Positions 26,303-37,469 of a stretch of DNA of 64,000 nt are shown piece by piece. The notes beneath the pieces were generated by a model that was given only the letters and a program-made list of their open reading frames with translations, was not told where the DNA came from and ran no database searches. Location of the stretch: NCBI RefSeq assembly GCF_036785885.1, contig NC_092312.1, forward strand, positions 21,470,001 through 21,534,000, given 5' to 3'. The position numbers and the translations under genes were made by a program. Positions within the stretch are counted from its first letter, which is position 1; each line of letters opens with the position of its first letter. This stretch comes from Coffea arabica (Eukaryota > Streptophyta > Magnoliopsida > Gentianales > Rubiaceae).

Positions 26303-28162
26303 TATTTTCGCCGGGGGGGGGGCCCACGAACCAAATCAATTGAATCTTTCACTAGCTCCACGTACAATGCATTAGGCCTGCTTCATGACTCCACCAACAG
26401 CCCCACATTGAATTCAAGAAAACTGGGGCCAAAACCAAAGCTCAAGTTTGCAGGGCCAGATAAACTAAGAGAACATATTTTATTCAACAAATAAGTTAAA
26501 AACCCAAGTAGCGTTTTCCATAGATATTAGGCTTGGATGGATGTTGACGGTTTTAAACAGCTATAAAATGGCGGACGGGAAGGGGGCTGTGGTCTTGTTA
26601 CTCTTGTAGATGGAGTAGGGTTTATTCTGTTCAGAAGAAAAAAAAAAAAAAAAAAGAAACGAGAAATGGGATTTTGTTAAACCAAGTTGGCAGTAGTCAG
26701 TCCTACTGGAAAAACAAGAAATGAGGGAAGGGGAGCGTTGAAATCGAAGAAAATTGATGTGAAAAAATGGAAAACTTCCCTCCTTTCCTCCCTCCCTCCT
26801 CTCTTTCCCTTCAAGCCCGCGTTTCTATGGACAGCGTCCTAGGCTCCTGCTAGTTACAAAGTGGGAGCTTTTAAGTTTTTGAGAGGCTCCAAAGATTCTT
26901 TAAAGAGTTTTCTACTACTGTACTTGTGGATTTATGTGCGTTACTGTGTGAGTGTGTGTTATTTTGTCGGAAAGTTACGCCAATTTCTCCAGTTTTTTAT
27001 GTCCCAGTCCTAACGTTTCAACTTTCAAGTAGTAGCAGCTAAGGCACATATACAAATAGATTTGCAATTCTTGGTAAATTCTCCTTGCAGGAAGTTACAT
27101 TACATGTCTTAAAACAGGGTCTCAGCAGGCACCGGGACCCATTTGTTGGTTTCCTGTCTTAAAAGGGAAAGAATACCAGCGGTAAAATTTCGAAAATATG
27201 AAAAGAAATCTCGTCATAATAATAGAGGAAAAACTACACACTGGAAAAACCAATAATGGTTGTAGAGGTATAGATCAAAAGGTTCTTTTTCGATTACTAA
27301 AGCCAATAATGGTTTTGTTGGTTTAGTCATTAGTGGGAGTAGTGACCAGTGATTTTCAACTTAAACAAATTGGGTCATAGTTTATTTTCTGCCATCTGGG
27401 GCCTAGAAAGGTAATGATTTTTTGGGTGAGAAAGTAGGGAGAGAATTATTGGTGGTTTTATTTGAAAAGAGGGGAAAATGTACCAATTTGAGTGATTGGT
27501 TTTGGACTGTGTCCTTTTGATGTGGAGATTAATTGTAGAGGGATGGGCATGTGTCGTGTTGTTCTGTGGCGATGTTATCTGCAGAGTGTTTGATGGAGCC
27601 AAACGCGTGGGAACAGTGGGAGTCATCAGTAACGGAGTAGGGAATGGTATTGCTGCAATTATTTCCAATTAAGGCTGCAGTCAAGGAGAGTTTCCCCCCC
27701 CATCAATCTTGGCTGAATGAAACAATCAAAGATTTCGTCCCTTTTTTTTTTTCTTGTCACCTTTTTGTTTTTGGGGATTAACTATCAATTTGCAATTCCA
27801 TCCACAACACGGACAGATTCTCTGTGAATTCTGAACAAATACTACTAAACGTGCCTAATAGTTGATCCAGAATCAATCCACGATGACAAGGGACAGAGGA
27901 TTTACGATTGTGGCTTTCGTTTTTGAGGGAATGAGAAAACTAGGGGATTAATATTATTGTAAACAAACCTCCAATTTGTCTTCTGTAGGTGAATTGGTTG
28001 GTCACTCCAACGAATGGTCTTGCCCATGGAATGAAGTATAAATCCAAGAATGAGTATGGCCCTGCTTAGTACCTCAAATTAATATCTCTGTGATTTGCAA
28101 GCTCTCTAAGTTAATTCACGGTCTATGTAAAGAGGGTACATAGTAGTATAGCATAGGGGAAC
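26303..28162. other. STICHEL upstream region and intergenic DNA
   Basis: The first few hundred bases should hold the STICHEL promoter and 5' UTR, with a G run at 26314-26321 and an A run at 26638-26655. A pyrimidine-rich stretch lies at 26770-26812. The minus-strand open frame at 27375-27668 has no recognisable family. I see nothing else. Confidence 0.55.
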
Positions 28163-28666
28163 TAGGGGTGCTAGCAAGTCAAGGACTTGCTCGCGAGCAG
28201 CTTGATCAAAAGCTTGACTCGAGCTCGGTAAAATCGAGCTCGAGCTCGAACTACTCGTTAAATTTAACGAGTCGAGTTCGAGCTCAAGAAATAAATATTC
28301 GAGTGCTCGTCGAGCTTAATCGACCTTTCATATTTTATTTATATTATATATTTATATTATATTATATATTATATATTTTAAAAAAATTTATAGATTTATT
28401 TCAAAACTCGAGCTCGAGCTCGAGTAGCTCGGGCTTGATATTTACTCGAGCTTACTCGAGCTCAAACGAGTCGAGCTCGAATTTAGTTTTATTTCATCGA
28501 GTCGAGCTCGAGTCCAAATTTTTTTACTCAATCGAGCTCGAGCTTGAGCTCGAGTAGCACAAATTTTGATCGAGCTCGAGCTTGAGCTCGAGTAGCACAA
28601 ATTTTGATCGAGCTCGAGCTCGAGTATGGTGCTACTCGAGTTCGACTCGGCTCGATAGCACCTCTA
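28163..28666. mobile_element. hAT-like MITE packed with GAGCTCGAG words
   Basis: The left end is TAGGGGTGCTAGCAAG and the right end CTCGATAGCACCTCTA, giving a terminal inverted repeat of the form TAGRGGTGCTA. Imperfect 8-bp duplications flank it (AGGGGAAC at 28155-28162, AGAGGAAT at 28667-28674, six of eight matching), the length typical of hAT insertions. The interior has dozens of overlapping GAGCTC/CTCGAG palindromes around an AT-rich core (28320-28395), plus a 34-bp unit repeated at about 28530-28610. It has no coding capacity. Confidence 0.7.
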
Positions 28667-28788
28667 AGAGGAATTGCGCACGCACTGATTAAGCCACTCT
28701 GCATATATTCAATAAGAAAGATAATTTACAAAAATCCATGATGTTAATTTGTGTGTGTCAGTAGGGTTTGGTTTAAGAACTGAAGAGC

Positions 28789-28791
<3 letters not shown>

Positions 28792-28847
<56 letters not shown>
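28792..28847. repeat. (TA)n microsatellite
   Basis: About 56 bases of uninterrupted TA, which read as Ile-Tyr repeats in several frames on both strands; those frames are artefacts. Confidence 0.95.
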
Positions 28848-28855
<8 letters not shown>

Positions 28856-29700
28856 GCATGCATGGTGCCGGTGGTGTATGCCCGTACGCAATGATACTAA
28901 CCATCAGAATTTGACTAGACATCCGTGTGAAGAAGAAGTGGAAACGCAAAGGGCCAAAACAAATCAAGATAAAAGCGAGCTGGCTTTGCAATTTGCATAT
29001 GCATCTGCTTCTCAGCAATGATAACAATAATAATAATAATATGTCTTCTCAAAACTGTCACTTTTGTGGGCAGATATCATTCAAGAATGTGCATGTTTTG
29101 GTGTTTGCAATGAGAAGCTTTTTTCAAGTTTGGTCCAACCATCTTGGCAACTTCATACTCTCTCTAATCAAGACAACACAGTTTTAAATTTCAAGCTCTC
29201 TGCGTTATTAGTTAGGGCAGTGTGGAACAAATTCATAGCCATGACCAAAAGATTTATTCATTACAAATTAATATTATACATATGATATCTCTTACATGAT
29301 TGGTGTAAGTTGTTTCCTTTTACAAAATAGTACTACAAAGAAGTCGGCCCCTAGTTTGAAAGTGATGGATCCCAATAACATCAGAAGATGTAGGCATGTC
29401 AAAATTCCAACTGGTCCAGTATGAATCCTCAAAGCTGCAAGCAACCAGTCCTATGGTTGAAACAATCAAAATACAAGATAAGGACTTGGGAGTATAACTA
29501 TAATCAGTGTAGAGATTCACAAATGGCAAATGCCAACTTTTCTTTCGTTTTTTTGTCAAGATCCCATCGGGATTTTATTATATGGGGTCAAAGCAAAGTG
29601 AAAAAGACACTAAAGCCTATCTAAGATGTCGAACATCAGTGTCCAATCCAGTTCATTTTTATACTGAAAAAGCATGTGATATTGTGCCTAAACCCGAGGC

Positions 29701-29741
29701 CCCCCCCCCCTCTCCCTCCCTCCCTCCCTCCCTCCCTCCCT
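29701..29741. repeat. C run followed by (TCCC)n microsatellite
   Basis: Ten C residues then about seven TCCC units; encodes a spurious Pro/Ser-rich frame. Confidence 0.85.
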
Positions 29742-30385
29742 TTCTTTATTTCCACCATGTCCACGAACAAAATAGCCACCTCTCTCAATCACGTATGCAT
29801 TCTTCAATCTGTCTATATCTATGCTGAGAAATTTAAGACTTATCTAATCTATATGCATAATTGACAATTCTTTAACACGTGAAAGTTTAGTCAAAGAATC
29901 ACAAAACTGTGTACTATAATAAGTAGGATTATTCTTTTACTCCACTTTTCTGGTTAATCGATCCAAGAACATGATCCATAGCCTGCAGAAAAAATTGCAT
30001 ATCTTAGATGATGAGCCGTTGAGGCCTTTGCATCTGAATAATTAAGGCAAGAACATGTTGGTTTTACTATATCTCAATTCTGCACTATCACTACCAGTTT
30101 GCAAGTCATTTATGACTTCCACTGAAATTGGAAGCCTTAATAATTGAGCCAACCATGCATCGTGATCCAACTTCCAAGGTATAGGTAAAGATTGAACCCA
30201 CCATAATAACACCCTCTCATATCTTTTTTTTTTTTGGGTTGGAATTTTTTTTTTTAGCTAGCTAGCTAGTGTTCAAGAATCTTTAAACAAAGAAACTACC
30301 TGTTTGATTTCATGAGATTTTACTAGCTAGCTAGATCAGGTGTTCAAGAATGCATATTATATATGCTGGAAGGTTCTTTAGCCAA

Positions 30386-30426
<41 letters not shown>

Positions 30427-31716
30427 TTAAAAAAAAAAAAGCTATGATTTTGACTGGAGATGGATTATGGAGGAAGCACCTTTCATTTCTTTTCTATACT
30501 TTTCGGTTTGTTATATATGTTGAGTGGTGTTCCTGTTGTACTCTGGCAAAATAATTAATTATGGTTCGATTGAGAGCTTTGTGATAGACTGATGGTTCAA
30601 TAAGAAATAAGAAGTGGACAACGACAGTGCCACCAATTCCCACTTTGGCCACAATGGAAGTATCTTTCTAGCTTAGCGCATGGCTAATGACATTTTACTT
30701 ATCATGATTTTTTTTTTTTTGGAACTATCGCAGATAATTCTTTTTCACAATTATTTCTTAATTTAAATTTGAATGTTGTTAGTTATTTTTGAATTTTACA
30801 ATTATTTTTTAGGAGTATTAATTTGACATGGACATGTGACTTTGACGTCCTTTTCTTGAGTTGTATGAAAGGTAAAATAGGGATAAAAATTTTTTTTGTT
30901 TCTCTTTTTAGACTATAATCAATAAATCAGAACATACCAAAATGGGAACCGATCGATAGTGGTAAAACGGTTGATATCATCATGTCATCTTCAAATTTCT
31001 TCACAGTCAATACTACTACTCCATTATTTTCTCATCACATTGAATTGTTGTTGTAGAAATATTCGTATTTGTTTTATAGACACTGATTTGGTATCATAAT
31101 AATCAATGACAAAATGAAAAACAAAAGAAAAAGAATTTTCATTGTGCTTTTCTTGGCTTCAAATTAGAAATGCACAAAATGAATGGGCTCTCTTTACTTC
31201 TTCCTTGCCATTAGATCAAGCGCCTCCACTAGCACTCGTTCCGATTACACTGTATACTATAGGTACTAGTAAAACATATTTAAATACTAAAATAATAAAT
31301 ATAGACACTGATATAACAATATGAAAAAAAAAACATCAAATTTGTTCAGTTATTGATAGTTGAACTCACAACTGAATCCCAGCCATTTAATTTCAGAATT
31401 ATTCATCTCTCACCATCACCTGTTCTATAATCGAAACTATAAACTGTAATTTGTACAGAACCCGGATGCCAAATTCCAGCCGTCCTTGCCATCCAATTCT
31501 GCAACCTGTGCGAGACATTTGTTGTTGGGCTTTCGAGAAATGTACACGCAACCCATTGGTGAAATGGGCTTAGTGTTTTTATTTGGGTGACTCGCATTCA
31601 ATACATATTTGAACTTATATAGGGTTATAAACAATTCATGATCCAATTTTTTTTTTTGCGAGTTCAAACTTCAAACGGTGTTGATCGATCAATATAAACA
31701 ATTTTCTACACTCACT

Positions 31717-32479
31717 TAGAGCTAAAGCTGTTAAGTCAATCGAGTAGTTCGAAAACTCGTTAGACTTCGGCTCGTTAAGGCTCGAGCTCGGCTCGTTAAT
31801 TTTGGTTAACGAGTCGAGCTCGAGCTCGAAACATGCTCGTTTAGTTAACAAGCCGAGTAAGCTCAGCTCGTTTGATACTCAAGTAGCTCGTTAGAACTCG
31901 TTAATGAAGGGCATATTTGTCATTTTAGAAATCAAAATTATAAAAATTAAAAATTATAGGTTTTTATTAAGGTTAATTTGCACGAGCTCGAGCCATATGT
32001 TAACGAGTCAAATTCGAACACATTTAAAACTCGTTTTTCTAACGAGCTCGAGTCGAGCTCGGCTCGAATTAAACTCGAGTCGAGTTCGGCAACCAAATAC
32101 TTGACTCGATTCGGCTCGATTAACAGCTCCACTTAGGGCTGCAAATGAAGCCGCTCGTGAGCGGATCGAGTCAAAACTCGATCAATATCAAACTCGAGTT
32201 CAAAAATGTTAAAATTGTTAACTTGCGAACTTGAGTATATATATATATTTTTTTAATAGTAAAATTATATATAATTTTCTAATATTTTATTATTTATTAA
32301 GAAAAAATATTATTTTATTTATTTTTAAAAAATAAAATAATTATTTTTATTTTTTCGAGTTTAAGCTTTAAATTGGCAACTCATCAAGCTCGAGCTCTAG
32401 TTCGAACTTGATAAAATTAAGTCAAATCTTGATTTGATTAAGTTAAAATTCGATTCAACTCAACTCATTTGCAGCCGTA
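31717..32479. mobile_element. Composite of two adjacent hAT-like MITEs
   Basis: The first unit (31717 to about 32131) begins TAGAGCTAAAGCTGTTAA and ends TTAACAGCTCCA, an inverted repeat of the AGCTGTTAA core, and is full of CTCGAGCTCG words. The second (about 32134-32479) begins TAGGGCTGCAAATGA and ends TCATTTGCAGCCGTA, a good 14-15 bp inverted repeat of the common plant hAT MITE type TAGGGCTGCAAATGA, with an AT-rich core. The 11-bp sequence TACACTCACTT occurs just before the first unit (31707-31717) and at the end of the second (32478-32488), so the pair is flanked as one insertion. No coding capacity. Confidence 0.65.
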
Positions 32480-32856
32480 CACTCACTTGATCATCAAACC
32501 AAATAGCAAACTAAATATATTATCAACATAAGTAGATAACGTGCCAACATCATTCAGCCAAAAGTTTCGTCGTCCTTTCACGTGCCGCGCATGTGGGTTG
32601 AGAGCATTATGTTGTTCACGCATCGCGCGACGGCTTCCGCTCTGTTCTCATCGTCTCTTTTGGCAGTATTCCATGTGCCTTCTGCAGCATTATCTGCCAC
32701 ATTGCTAGACTTGTTTCTGTATCTGGCAGTATCCTATGCCCCTTATTCCCGTTATCTTCTCTCTTTCCTTCTTTTGGACAATGTTGCTCTGTTGCTTATC
32801 CGGATGTTCTGAGCCCTGGTACAAGAGCCTGTTGAAATATCCGGTGCTCTTCTTAC

Positions 32857-33490
32857 CACGCAAGGAGCATCTAGCCTTTTGTCTCTCACGTTCTTTGGGT
32901 TGCAGTGGTCCAAATCATCTGCCATCCGTTTGGTTCTCTTCTTCATCCTCCGTTGTAAGTTTTCTTCTTTTTCCTTTCCGGTGAGGTGCAGTCTTCGCTG
33001 TGAGTTTTCTCTGTAAGTTTTAGCTTGAAGCTGATATTTTTGTTCTTTGTTCTTTGTTTCCCTTTTCGAATCACGCAAGGAGCATCGAGCCTCTATCTCT
33101 CGCGGTCTATGGGTTGCAGTAGTCCAAATCATCTGTCATTCGTTTGGTTCTTCTTCTCCTCCACCGTTGTAAGTTTTCTTCTTCTTCTTTTCCGGTGAGG
33201 TGCAGTTTTCGCTGTGAGTTTTAGCCTAAAACTGATATTTTTGTTCTTTGTTCTTTGTTTCCCTTTTCGAAAATCTTCTGTTTTGCTATCGGGAGAGGTA
33301 CGATCTTGCCATCCATTTGGTTCTCCTCCTCCTCATTTGTTGTAAGTCTTCTCCTTCCTTTCCACTGAGGAGCAGTCTTCGTTGTGAGTTTTCTCTATAA
33401 GTTTTAGCCTAGAATTGATATTTTCGTTCTTTGATGCTTCTCTAGGACCTTTTTTCCTCCCCTTCCGAAGACCTTCTATTTTGCTCTCGG
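32857..33490. repeat. TC-rich tandem repeat, about 200-bp unit
   Basis: Unit 1 (32857-33071) and unit 2 (33072 to about 33270) both run from CACGCAAGGAGCATC through GGTGAGGTGCAG to GTTTCCCTTTTCGAA and are about 85-90% alike. A more diverged partial third unit follows (about 33310-33490), with a repeated TTTTGCT.TCGGGAGAGGTACG word at 33281-33303 and 33479-33500. Confidence 0.8.
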
Positions 33491-34142
33491 GAGAGGTACG
33501 TTTTTGCTCTTGCTGAGTTGTGTGTTTGGATTTCTTCCCTTCTACTTACGCTGTGTTTGATTTGGTGGTTCCAGTGTCTGGTCTGCAGGGGTTTGCTATT
33601 GGCCTGTGTTCCTGAAAGCCTCTATGGTATCTGCCTCAGAAACAAGAAAAACGTATTTCTCTTTCTATGTTGTCTGGAACCATGTGTAGTTGTGCGTTTT
33701 GTCATGTGATGTTTTGGTTTCTGGAGTGTTGCGTGTTTTTTTTTTGGACCCCGCCCTTTGATATTTGGCTTGTGTTCTCCAAAAACTGTCATTTGTGCGT
33801 CAAAAAATAAACTCTGTTGTACTTTGTTCCTGTTTTTCTCTGTGTTTTTTTGGGCTGGAGTTGTTATGTTGCCGTTTATGCCAAACATTATAGTTAAGGA
33901 TCTGCTTCTTTAAAGAAGTGTTGGATTATGCATTACTTTTTTTTTGTTTTCTATGTCTAGAGAATATGTATTGAATACTTTTTTTGCGTTACTTCTCTTT
34001 TGTTTTTTTCATAGAATTTCCTTTTTCTTTTGATCCTATTACACATTCGGGCTCTAAACCTAGGACCTGTCTTTAGTACGTTTGTAGAATAGGATTCTGC
34101 CTCGGTTCTAAACCTAAATTCCTTTTTGATTTTTAGTTGGCC

Positions 34143-34307
34143 ATGGAGCCTTTGCGTGTGACTGAGATCCATAGTTCTCTACCCCAATGGACTTCTGTGA
34201 TCCAAGTCATTGAGGCGTCTCATCCTAAAACTACCCATGCAAACCGTGCATCACGAGTTTATCGCCGCTTCAGGGACTGCTGCATAAGTTGCACTTTTGA
34301 AGTCTAA
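34143..34307 (+). pseudogene. Truncated RPA-like (OB-fold) reading frame inside the Helitron
   Basis: A 54-codon frame beginning MEPLRVTEIHSSLPQWTS, with VIQVIEASHPKT and RVYRRF further on. This pattern (tryptophan, then VIQVIE..P, then RRF) resembles the first strands of the OB-fold in plant replication protein A 70-kDa-like proteins often carried by Helitrons. The frame stops where the conserved fold should continue, so it is a remnant or an exon whose partner is lost. The family call is from memory of the motif only. Confidence 0.4.
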
Positions 34308-34754
34308 ATTTCTTTAAGACATAATGTGTCATTTAATTTCTTTAGCTGATTGGTGAAGTCTAAATTCCGATTGGGATTTTTCTGAGTTGATTTATGTTAT
34401 TTTTCTTACCTCCAAGACCTCTGGCCTATGACTAGATTCTTTTCTCATGGCTATGGTGAAGTCTGCCATTTTACCTATGATTTATGTTACGGGTTGATTT
34501 AGAGCAGAATGATTGAGTATCACAATAGAATTCCTAAGGCAGACTAGGATGCAATCTGGTTTCTCTATTTATTCGAACCATTTATCTTTGAAACTCTAAT
34601 TCTACATTATTAATGATATTAGTTTTGGGGATAACAATCTTGATTTCAGACTATCTAATCCCCTACATCTCTACAACATTCTTGAAGACAAATGATTCAG
34701 TAAGTCTCGGCTCGTGCTTTTACATGCATCTTATTGTTTTACAAAGGAAGCATC

Positions 34755-34948
34755 ATGTCTAGCTCTAGCTCTGTGTATCCTCAGGTAAGACTTGTTCTGG
34801 CTTGTTTCTTTGCTTTGTGAGTCCTTTTATGGAAGGGAATCTGCAATTACAGGTCTGTTTTGATTTTGGGTTGGCAATTCCAAAACTTAGTTTCCATGGG
34901 ATGATATCTTCAGTAAAAGAACTCTTGGATCTTGCTCCAACATGGAAG
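34755..34948 (+). pseudogene. Unidentified two-exon gene fragment
   Basis: An ATG exon of 10 codons (34755-34784, MSSSSSVYPQ, donor GTAAGA) joins in frame to a 32-codon exon (34853-34948) with acceptor TTACAG and donor GTAAGT; it contains VCFDFGLAIPKL and VKELLDLAPTWK. The good splice sites and coding-like composition suggest a real gene piece, probably captured by the Helitron. I do not recognise the family. Confidence 0.4.
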
Positions 34949-35180
34949 GTAAGTATTCTGGGTCTTTCAAGATGTATTTAGAGATCAGATTTTTGATTTT
35001 TTCTAGGATTAAAAAATTTTTTTGTAAAGAGGGTTTTGTTTAAATCATTGGAAAATCTATATATATGATCACAATATACTGTGCTTCAATGACTCATTAT
35101 AACCAAAATTTTCCTTCTGCAAGTGAGAGTGAACTATTGTGCTATAACTGATGTTTTAATGCTTTCTTCCTCAAACGTAG

Positions 35181-36454
35181 ATATCAGCATCAACGCAATA
35201 AACAAATGAGCACTCCTGCCATGGCTCAGTTGCTATTGAACACCCTTTACTACAAGCGCTTCTTTGCTTACTATACCTTTATGTTCTGGGGGTGCTTAAT
35301 GGTCAGGGTATGTTTTCATTGATAGATGTATATTTTATTCACTTTAATCATCTCCAATTTTCATCTAGCCTTTTTTGCATTGTTAGACAACACTAGGGAG
35401 GGGGTGTGTCTTCACATGTGACGCCGTTGGATCCTATGAAAGGGTTGGATATAGTTAACAAGGTTTTGGTTCTACCTTGATCATGCCTTTCTTGGACAAC
35501 CAGCTAAAGTCTCCTAGCCCTCGCTTATTACTTGCAAAGGTCTAGCTTCTCTCTAAATTTTAACAGTATAGTTTGGTAATTATTTTGTTTATTCTGACAA
35601 AGTTGCAAATCATGAGTTGTCAATATGCTGTTACGACCTGGTAAAGACGTGTTTTACATCTGCAACAGAAAGAGATATGTACACTATAAGTTGATTCTGC
35701 CTATTCCCTTTCCAATGTTATTCTTAATTGAGAATGTTCAAGAAACCTCAGAACAATTTCTATAAGTTTCCAGTGTAAATCCCATATGTCCGCAGGGCAA
35801 AAAGAGTGTGAAACTTCTAATTTGATTTAGCCCAACGCAGTTAATTGCAAACTCTGTAAGATGGTTCTTTAACAAGATAAATGATACCTTGTGGTGGGAT
35901 CTGCTTATTGGTGTTTACTTAATGAATTTTGTAAGTAAACCATATCTATTGGATATGTGTAAAAAGCTCATGTTTTGTCATCTAGAAGTATGTATGCACT
36001 GAAAAAAGCCTATTCCCTGCTTGCTCCCTTTTTCTTTTCCATGTTTGTTAGGTCGTGAACTGGGGTGTTAGTTGGGTTGGTAGCTAGATAAAACATTTTT
36101 GGTCTTAAAGTGCATTTGCAGACTTCACTTAGGCTATGTAGTGATGTTTGATGTCTCAATCGTAAGTGACATTGTGTTGAAATTTTCTGTTGCAACATCA
36201 ACTCGTAGATGGCCTAGTTTACTTGAAAGTTGTTTTTGAATGGTGATGTAGAGTTCCTTATAAATTGTCAGACCACTTGATCAAGGCATTTGTGTGGACT
36301 ATGGTTAACTTGTTTCTTCCCTTTCATGTTGTATAGTCTTGCCTATTATTTTGTTTTACCATATTTATGGTGCTTGTAGGGTGACAAGTTGGAAATTTTC
36401 GTCTTGAATGCTGAGGGAACTCGACGTGAATATATGGAACTGAGGAAGGATTGA
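35181..36454 (+). pseudogene. PBF1: Broken copy of 20S proteasome subunit beta type-1 (PBF1)
   Basis: Four exon remnants with intron-like spacers follow the order of the PBF1 C-terminal two thirds. At 35181-35307: [18 protein letters not shown] and NTLYYKRFF (acceptor CGTAG). At about 35396-35539: GCVFT.DAVGSYERVGY, then MPFLDNQLKSPSP. At about 35623-35685: ATERDMYT. At 36380-36454: GDKLEIFVLNAEGTRREYME then LRKD and a normal stop. It is not functional: exon 1 remnant shifts frame after the FFAYYTF block, the second has TAA in place of the expected Ser after VGYS, and the third has lost an internal piece, shifts frame and has ATAAG where the donor GTAAG should be. The N-terminal exons with the catalytic-fold start are absent. 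Retained introns mean a DNA-level capture rather than a retrocopy. Confidence 0.85.
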
Positions 36455-36767
36455 CATGTTGTGGTAGTATGCTGGATCTATGGGTTGCCACAAGTGTGGA
36501 ATGCTCCTAGCATAATTCGAGAGCTTTAATTTGGACGTTGGCTTGGGATATGTTCCATGGTTCTTAGTTATCAACCATTGGATTTGGATTCTATGAAGAT
36601 AGGCACGGGGCATGGAGCTGACATTTTGTTACCCATTTCCGAGTTTTATTTTCTTTGTTAAATTTTTATACATCTATATTTGTCTTTTTGACTATGGCCT
36701 GCGCATACCCACTTAGCTATTTAGTTGCACAAAGCACATGGCTGATGATAACTTTTTAAGCCATTTT

Positions 36768-36876
36768 GAATTATGATTATATATGAATTAGACCCCTTGA
36801 TTATATATGAATTATGATGATAACTTTTTTAGCCATTTTGAATTATGATTATCTATGAATTAGACCCCTCTTGACA
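36768..36876. repeat. Tandem duplication near the Helitron 3' end
   Basis: The words TAACTTTTT.AGCCATTTTGAATTATG and TATGAATTAGACCCC occur at about 36750-36800 and again at 36820-36868, offset by about 72 bases. Confidence 0.75.
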
Positions 36877-37031
36877 TTTATACATTTAAAGCACTGATAC
36901 ACTATCCAAACTTGTGAAATTCTTATGCTAAAAGTGTACTTTTTCTAAACAAATTATTATTTTTTATTGTTTTAAAATTGGACAGGGCATTTTACATTTC
37001 CATTGCGCGAAGCGCGTTTATGCCTCCTAGT

Positions 37032-37194
37032 ACATGAGAGCAGGAGGATCAAAGATAGCCAAGGAAAGAAGCATGACGAAGTTTATCATTGAATCTGATT
37101 CAGAAGATTCAGTGGATACGATGAATTCTACTTGTCAAACCCCATTTAAACATGCCACTCGTAGATGTGCTGATCCAACGATGACTTTGTTGTA
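37032..37194 (+). other. Coding-like fragment between two Helitron ends
   Basis: The frame ATGAGAGCAGGAGGATC... (37034-37192) reads MRAGGSKIAKERS, then FIIESDSEDSVDTMN and FKHATRRCADPTM before a stop. The acidic Ser-rich block followed by a Cys/Arg block looks like protein-coding sequence, and its composition differs from the AT-rich flanks. I do not recognise it. It may be an exon remnant of a disrupted gene. Confidence 0.3.
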
Positions 37195-37418
37195 AACGTA
37201 GTAGTTAAATCCAATCACAGTTTATTGAGGAAGTATTGATTTAATGACTAAGATTGAGACCGAAAAAAAAAAGACTTTAAATTCCTTGTCTTTTTCTTAC
37301 TTCTTAAGCTTCATCCTTCTCTTATTGAAAAAAGATTAAAAAAAAACCAACTACAATTTGATTGTTTGTAATCAGCCATTTGTTGGAAAATGTTTTACTC
37401 CCTTTCTATCAAAAGAAT

Positions 37419-37464
<46 letters not shown>
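37419..37464. repeat. (CA)n(TA)n compound microsatellite
   Basis: About 10 CA units followed by about 12 TA units, directly abutting the 3' end of the minus-strand Helitron. Confidence 0.95.
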
Positions 37465-37469
37465 GTATA

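Larger units (their letters stand above)
28667..31716. other. Intergenic region with microsatellites
   Basis: No supportable gene in 3 kb. It contains the (TA) run at 28792-28847, a C run with (TCCC)n at about 29701-29741, a GCTAGCTAGCTA word at 30257-30268, a (TA) run at 30389-30422 and several T runs. Short open frames show no family signature. Confidence 0.6.
32857..37030 (+). mobile_element. Helitron, 3' terminus clear, 5' end not located
   Basis: The right end shows the Helitron 3' signature: a short GC hairpin (GCGC-GAA-GCGC at 37005-37015), a short spacer and CTAG at 37027-37030 followed by host T. Helitrons are rolling-circle DNA transposons that insert between A and T without target duplication and often pick up gene pieces. 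Inside are TC-rich tandem repeats (32857-33490), a short RPA-like reading frame, an unidentified two-exon fragment and a broken copy of PBF1 with introns. No Rep/helicase frame is visible, so it is non-autonomous. I could not find the 5' TC terminus; the left coordinate is the start of the tandem repeats and the true end may be anywhere between about 32490 and there. Confidence 0.6.

Noticed and set aside
27375-27668. 97-codon minus-strand frame
   Set aside because: Low-complexity Thr/Pro/Asn composition, no homologue recognised, flanking DNA looks non-coding.
28709-29027. Ile-Tyr repeat proteins on both strands
   Set aside because: Direct translation of the (TA)n microsatellite.
32480-32857. 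5' terminus of the plus-strand Helitron
   Set aside because: Several A-TC sites exist but none is followed by the TA-rich TAAAAG pattern seen in the other Helitron, so I give no exact boundary.
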